Source of the DNA: an uncultured Microbulbifer sp.
GTDB lineage: Bacteria > Pseudomonadota > Gammaproteobacteria > Pseudomonadales > Cellvibrionaceae
DNA length: 64,000 nt
Direction of reading: 5' to 3'
NCBI RefSeq assembly: GCF_947498635.1
Contig: NZ_CANMKV010000020.1
Coordinates: 21,520 to 85,519 of the forward strand
This document shows, piece after piece, positions 61,535 to 64,000 of this stretch (its first letter is position 1; each line of letters opens with the position of its first letter). The notes under the pieces were generated by a model, which did not search any database, was not told the origin of the DNA, and was given only the letters and a program-made list of their open reading frames with translations. Position numbers and translations under genes: made by a program.

Positions 61535-62056
61535 ATGCGACTAGCCATAACAGGTAATATCCACCTAACACCGCTTGTTGAGCAGGATGCTCAAGCGCTC
61601 TTTCATTTGATAGAAGCCAACCGTGCTTTACTGAATAAATACCTATACTGGGTAAAATCCGTAAAGGACCTGGATTCCACCAGGCAATACATACAGCAGC
61701 GCATACACAGTAAACGTGGTGGAGCGGTCTGGTATAAAATCATCTGCGACGACACGATCTCCGGAATTTTTGGCATTAAAGAAATTAATAGACAAGAGAA
61801 GAGTGCAGAAATCGGTTACTGGCTCTCCGCTCATTGCCAGGGCCGAGGTATTATGACAAACGTAGTCACAACAATTTGTGAGCAGCTTAGAAATAAGTGG
61901 GGCATCCTTCACTTGAATATTCACTGCTTATCAGAGAATACGGCCAGCATCACCGTCGCCAAGCGGGCCGGAGGAATTCACAGCGACACCATACCTGCTT
62001 ATTCCACCATAGATGGCAAGTCTCAAGACCTGATGATTTATACTATTTCCCTCTAA
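61535..62056 (+). CDS. RimJ/RimL-type GNAT N-acetyltransferase
   Basis: ATG at 61535 with AAGGAG ten bases upstream gives 173 residues; TTG at 61514 is a poorer start. RimL-like features: IHLTPLVEQDAQALFHLIEANR, then EIGYWLSAHCQGRGIMTNVV with the acetyl-CoA loop (CQGRGIMT), and SENTASITVAKRAG. It could acetylate ribosomal N-termini or other amines. Confidence 0.85.
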   Translation: MRLAITGNIHLTPLVEQDAQALFHLIEANRALLNKYLYWVKSVKDLDSTRQYIQQRIHSKRGGAVWYKIICDDTISGIFGIKEINRQEKSAEIGYWLSAHCQGRGIMTNVVTTICEQLRNKWGILHLNIHCLSENTASITVAKRAGGIHSDTIPAYSTIDGKSQDLMIYTISL

Positions 62057-62123
62057 TATTATTAGCTAATTAGTAAGAAATTAATCAGGCATAATCAATA
62101 GCATACATTTTGAATGTGCTCCG

Positions 62124-63119
62124 TCAGGGCTGGACTTTTACTGGGCTCCATCCCAAACCATCCGAGCCCTGACCCGCCCTAAAAATTCTCTTGATCGACC
62201 ATTCCCCAGTATCGATTTCCACCACTTTTCCGTCTCTCTGAGAACCTACAAACAAGAACTTGCCATCGGGAGAAAAGAGGAGTGAAGCTGGCTCACGCGC
62301 TGCGGCAGCTTGTAAATCAATACTCTTCAACTCTTTACGCTTAGCGGCATCGTAGATGACAACACGATTTCCCTGCAGATCTGCAACCGCAACCTGTTCT
62401 CCATTCGGGTGGAACTGTATTCGGATGGGAAGATAACCCACATCGATGGTATCTATCTTTTTCATTGTATCGGTGTCGTAAATGAAGATATTTTTCGAGC
62501 GGTTATTACCAATCCACAGCTCTTTTCCATCCGGGCTGACCCATACCGCCTCGGGGCCATCCCCAGCTGGAAGGGTACTTTTTAATTTCATATTCTCCGT
62601 ATCGATCACACTGAAGGTATCCGAGCCTCGACTGGTGACATAGGCGGTTTTGTTATCTGGAGATAACGCCAGTAGATGGCTACCGATCTGATCTGTTGAG
62701 ACAGAGCTCAATACCTTTCCCGAAACCACATTCACCTTGATCACATCGTGAGTCTCTTCGGTGGTCACGATCAAGTTTTCGCTATCGCCCAACCACATGA
62801 TGCCGTGGGGGCCCATGTGAGGACTGATATCAATAACTTTTGTGCGCTTCCCGGTCTGCACATCAAAGACATTGAGCTCTTCTCCCACATAGCCATCCTC
62901 CAAATAGGAAACCACCACAACCTTGGACTTATCTGGGGATAGAATGAGCTCATGCGGTGACCCACCAGTTTCCTGTCGCTTGATCTCTTCGCCGTTTTCA
63001 AGATCGATAAAGCTGACTGTTCCCTCATATTTATTACCTACGATCAAAGTATTCGCACCCACAACACTTCCTATACACAAAAGCAACAGGGCAAGGCTAT
63101 AGGGGATTAACAACCGCAT
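62124..63119 (-). CDS. Periplasmic YncE-like beta-propeller protein
   Basis: The 331-residue protein has a signal peptide (1-21, cleaved near VGA-NTL) and about seven repeats of the YVTN/lactonase-like type (LILSPDKSKVVVVS, VWVSPDGKELWIGN, LLFSPDGKFLFVGS). These propellers are found in YncE and cytochrome cd1-like proteins; a binding role is usual. Convergent with the GNAT gene. Confidence 0.82.
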   Translation of the reverse strand: MRLLIPYSLALLLLCIGSVVGANTLIVGNKYEGTVSFIDLENGEEIKRQETGGSPHELILSPDKSKVVVVSYLEDGYVGEELNVFDVQTGKRTKVIDISPHMGPHGIMWLGDSENLIVTTEETHDVIKVNVVSGKVLSSVSTDQIGSHLLALSPDNKTAYVTSRGSDTFSVIDTENMKLKSTLPAGDGPEAVWVSPDGKELWIGNNRSKNIFIYDTDTMKKIDTIDVGYLPIRIQFHPNGEQVAVADLQGNRVVIYDAAKRKELKSIDLQAAAAREPASLLFSPDGKFLFVGSQRDGKVVEIDTGEWSIKRIFRAGQGSDGLGWSPVKVQP

Positions 63120-63264
63120 TTCAGTACCTCACGATATTTACCCGGGGGGAGGGGGTGCATGTCGGAATAGCTAAGTAGCCTCCTATCGGCTAACAGTATA
63201 GTTAAATGGGCCTTAACACCTTGCCACTTTACTACTATGGGTTCATGACTGAGTGGCCGCCCAC

Positions 63265-63960
63265 TTACCCACAAGTCGACCGTCAGCTTATCTTCAATTT
63301 CCCTGTCCACTTTTATTTTCCCGGTGGTTACCAACAGAAACCATGGATAGAGCTGTGCATAACTCCGGGATATCCCCTCTCAGCCCTGTCTTTCCGTGGC
63401 TCCGTAAAAGACGGGTAAAAAAGCAGCGCCTCTTGCGCAGATTTCCACAGGGGCGCGTTATTAACAGAAAGCCTGGATAGACTTGTGCATAACTCGAATA
63501 AATCCGCTACAGGCCCCGCGGTTACAGGTGTTCTCGGTAATGCTTAAAAATCCACCGATTAATCACTGGGGTAATTTCTACTTTTTGCGGGCGTGCTATC
63601 AGTACGTTTCCGGTTTTGTGTCGAGGTTTTTTTGGGGAATATTTTTAGAGGTGGAGTGTAAAAAAGCTCTGAGGGAGGATGCGCTGGAGACTATTTTTGT
63701 CGGGTTAAACCGCGCGAGCTGAATATCGCGGACAAAATTATTTGCGCGCTTTAGGGGTTTTTATTTATTTTATGGATAGGTTTTCTTAAAAAATATCTAT
63801 AAAAATCTAAATTAGACGCTCTATTTTCATGGCGTCGTTTGTTCTATTTTTTTATTCGTTTTTATTTTCTACGCTTTGCGCTTTTTAGTCTCTATCTCTG
63901 CCTCTGTCTTTCTCTTTTGTTTGTCTTCTTGGCTTTTTTTGTTGCATATTTTTTTCAGAC
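63265..63960. other. Candidate replication origin (oriC-like) region
   Basis: Two exact TTATNCACA boxes (as TGTGCATAA at 63354 and 63484) lie in a repeated block 130 bases apart (AACAGAAA, TGGATAG, TGTGCATAACTC). TTACCCACA at 63265 and ATTTCCACA at 63441 are near matches. From about 63735 a very AT-rich, pyrimidine-biased tract follows (TTTTTATTTATTTT, repeats of TCTAT), suitable for unwinding. The ORFs here (63107-63334, 63206-63722) are not credible. dnaA, dnaN and rpmH are not in the window, so the call rests on sites alone. Confidence 0.5.
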
Positions 63961-63966
63961 ATAAAA

Positions 63967-63994
63967 AAAGGGCCACCCTATTGGGTGGCCCTTT
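63967..63994 (-). terminator. Intrinsic terminator for a minus-strand gene beyond the window
   Basis: AAAGGGCCACCC and GGGTGGCCCTTT around TATT; on the minus strand it is followed by TTTTTTTAT. It probably ends a gene starting beyond base 64000. Confidence 0.8.
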
Positions 63995-64000
63995 CGGAAT

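Noticed and set aside
63107..63334. A 75-codon minus-strand ORF overlapping the beta-propeller start
   Set aside because: It covers DnaA-box-like sequence and lacks a start signal or family resemblance.

Overview
The window reads as chromosomal DNA of a marine gammaproteobacterium, most likely a Microbulbifer-like member of the Cellvibrionales. The basis is moderately GC-rich core genes of gammaproteobacterial type (glnA-ntrB-ntrC, thiI, typA, the yrfG-hslR-hslO-pckA neighbourhood, dtd), a secreted multidomain GH18 chitinase, a TonB copper receptor and several secreted peptidases. The genus is inference from gene content; no rRNA or tRNA gene is visible.

Layout. 1-6.3 kb: a gene cut by the window edge, a DUF2884-like protein, an anchored alpha/beta hydrolase, and a PLP decarboxylase / SGNH hydrolase / ArsR-type regulator group divergent from a NIPSNAP + ABM monooxygenase pair. 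6.5-15.4 kb: small DUF genes, then a tightly overlapping operon of membrane and AAA+ genes (RDD, SpoIIM, DUF4129-like, DUF4350, MoxR, DUF58). 15.5-20.3 kb: a 2OG-Fe(II) oxygenase, a copper-acquisition pair (DUF2946-like + TonB receptor), an outer-membrane barrel and an orphan HicB. 20.8-29.9 kb: cysQ, a cysteine synthase, a lysoplasmalogenase-like protein and the heat-shock/pckA neighbourhood with an inserted Deg-like protease. 30-33.9 kb: tandem M15-like peptidases, an AI-2E-family permease, a peroxiredoxin and a PAS protein. 34.1-34.8 kb: a decayed lipoprotein gene. 34.8-40.2 kb: ntrC, ntrB, a DUF4124 protein and glnA, with a sigma-54 promoter and NtrC-type sites. 40.2-43.8 kb: thiI and typA. 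43.7-46.5 kb: a chitinase flanked by an imperfect direct repeat of the typA 3' end plus terminator. 46.5-51 kb: an AT-richer accessory stretch (aldoxime dehydratase, hydrolase, GNAT genes and remnants, a broken minus-strand gene, a macro-domain protein). 51-63.1 kb: a diguanylate cyclase, a VIT/CCC1 transporter, DUF885 and prolyl-oligopeptidase hydrolases, tag, an SDR reductase with a tiny coupled membrane ORF, dtd, a GNAT and a beta-propeller. 63.2-64 kb: DnaA-box-like sites next to a strongly AT- and pyrimidine-rich tract, an oriC-like layout.

The best new observations lie below annotation thresholds: broken genes recoverable only across frames, a 29-codon ORF coupled by a GTGA overlap, a one-base homopolymer frameshift in a membrane protein, the duplicated typA tail around the chitinase with a MITE-like element inside it, and the origin-like region. 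I found no clear-cut undescribed defence or biosynthetic system.
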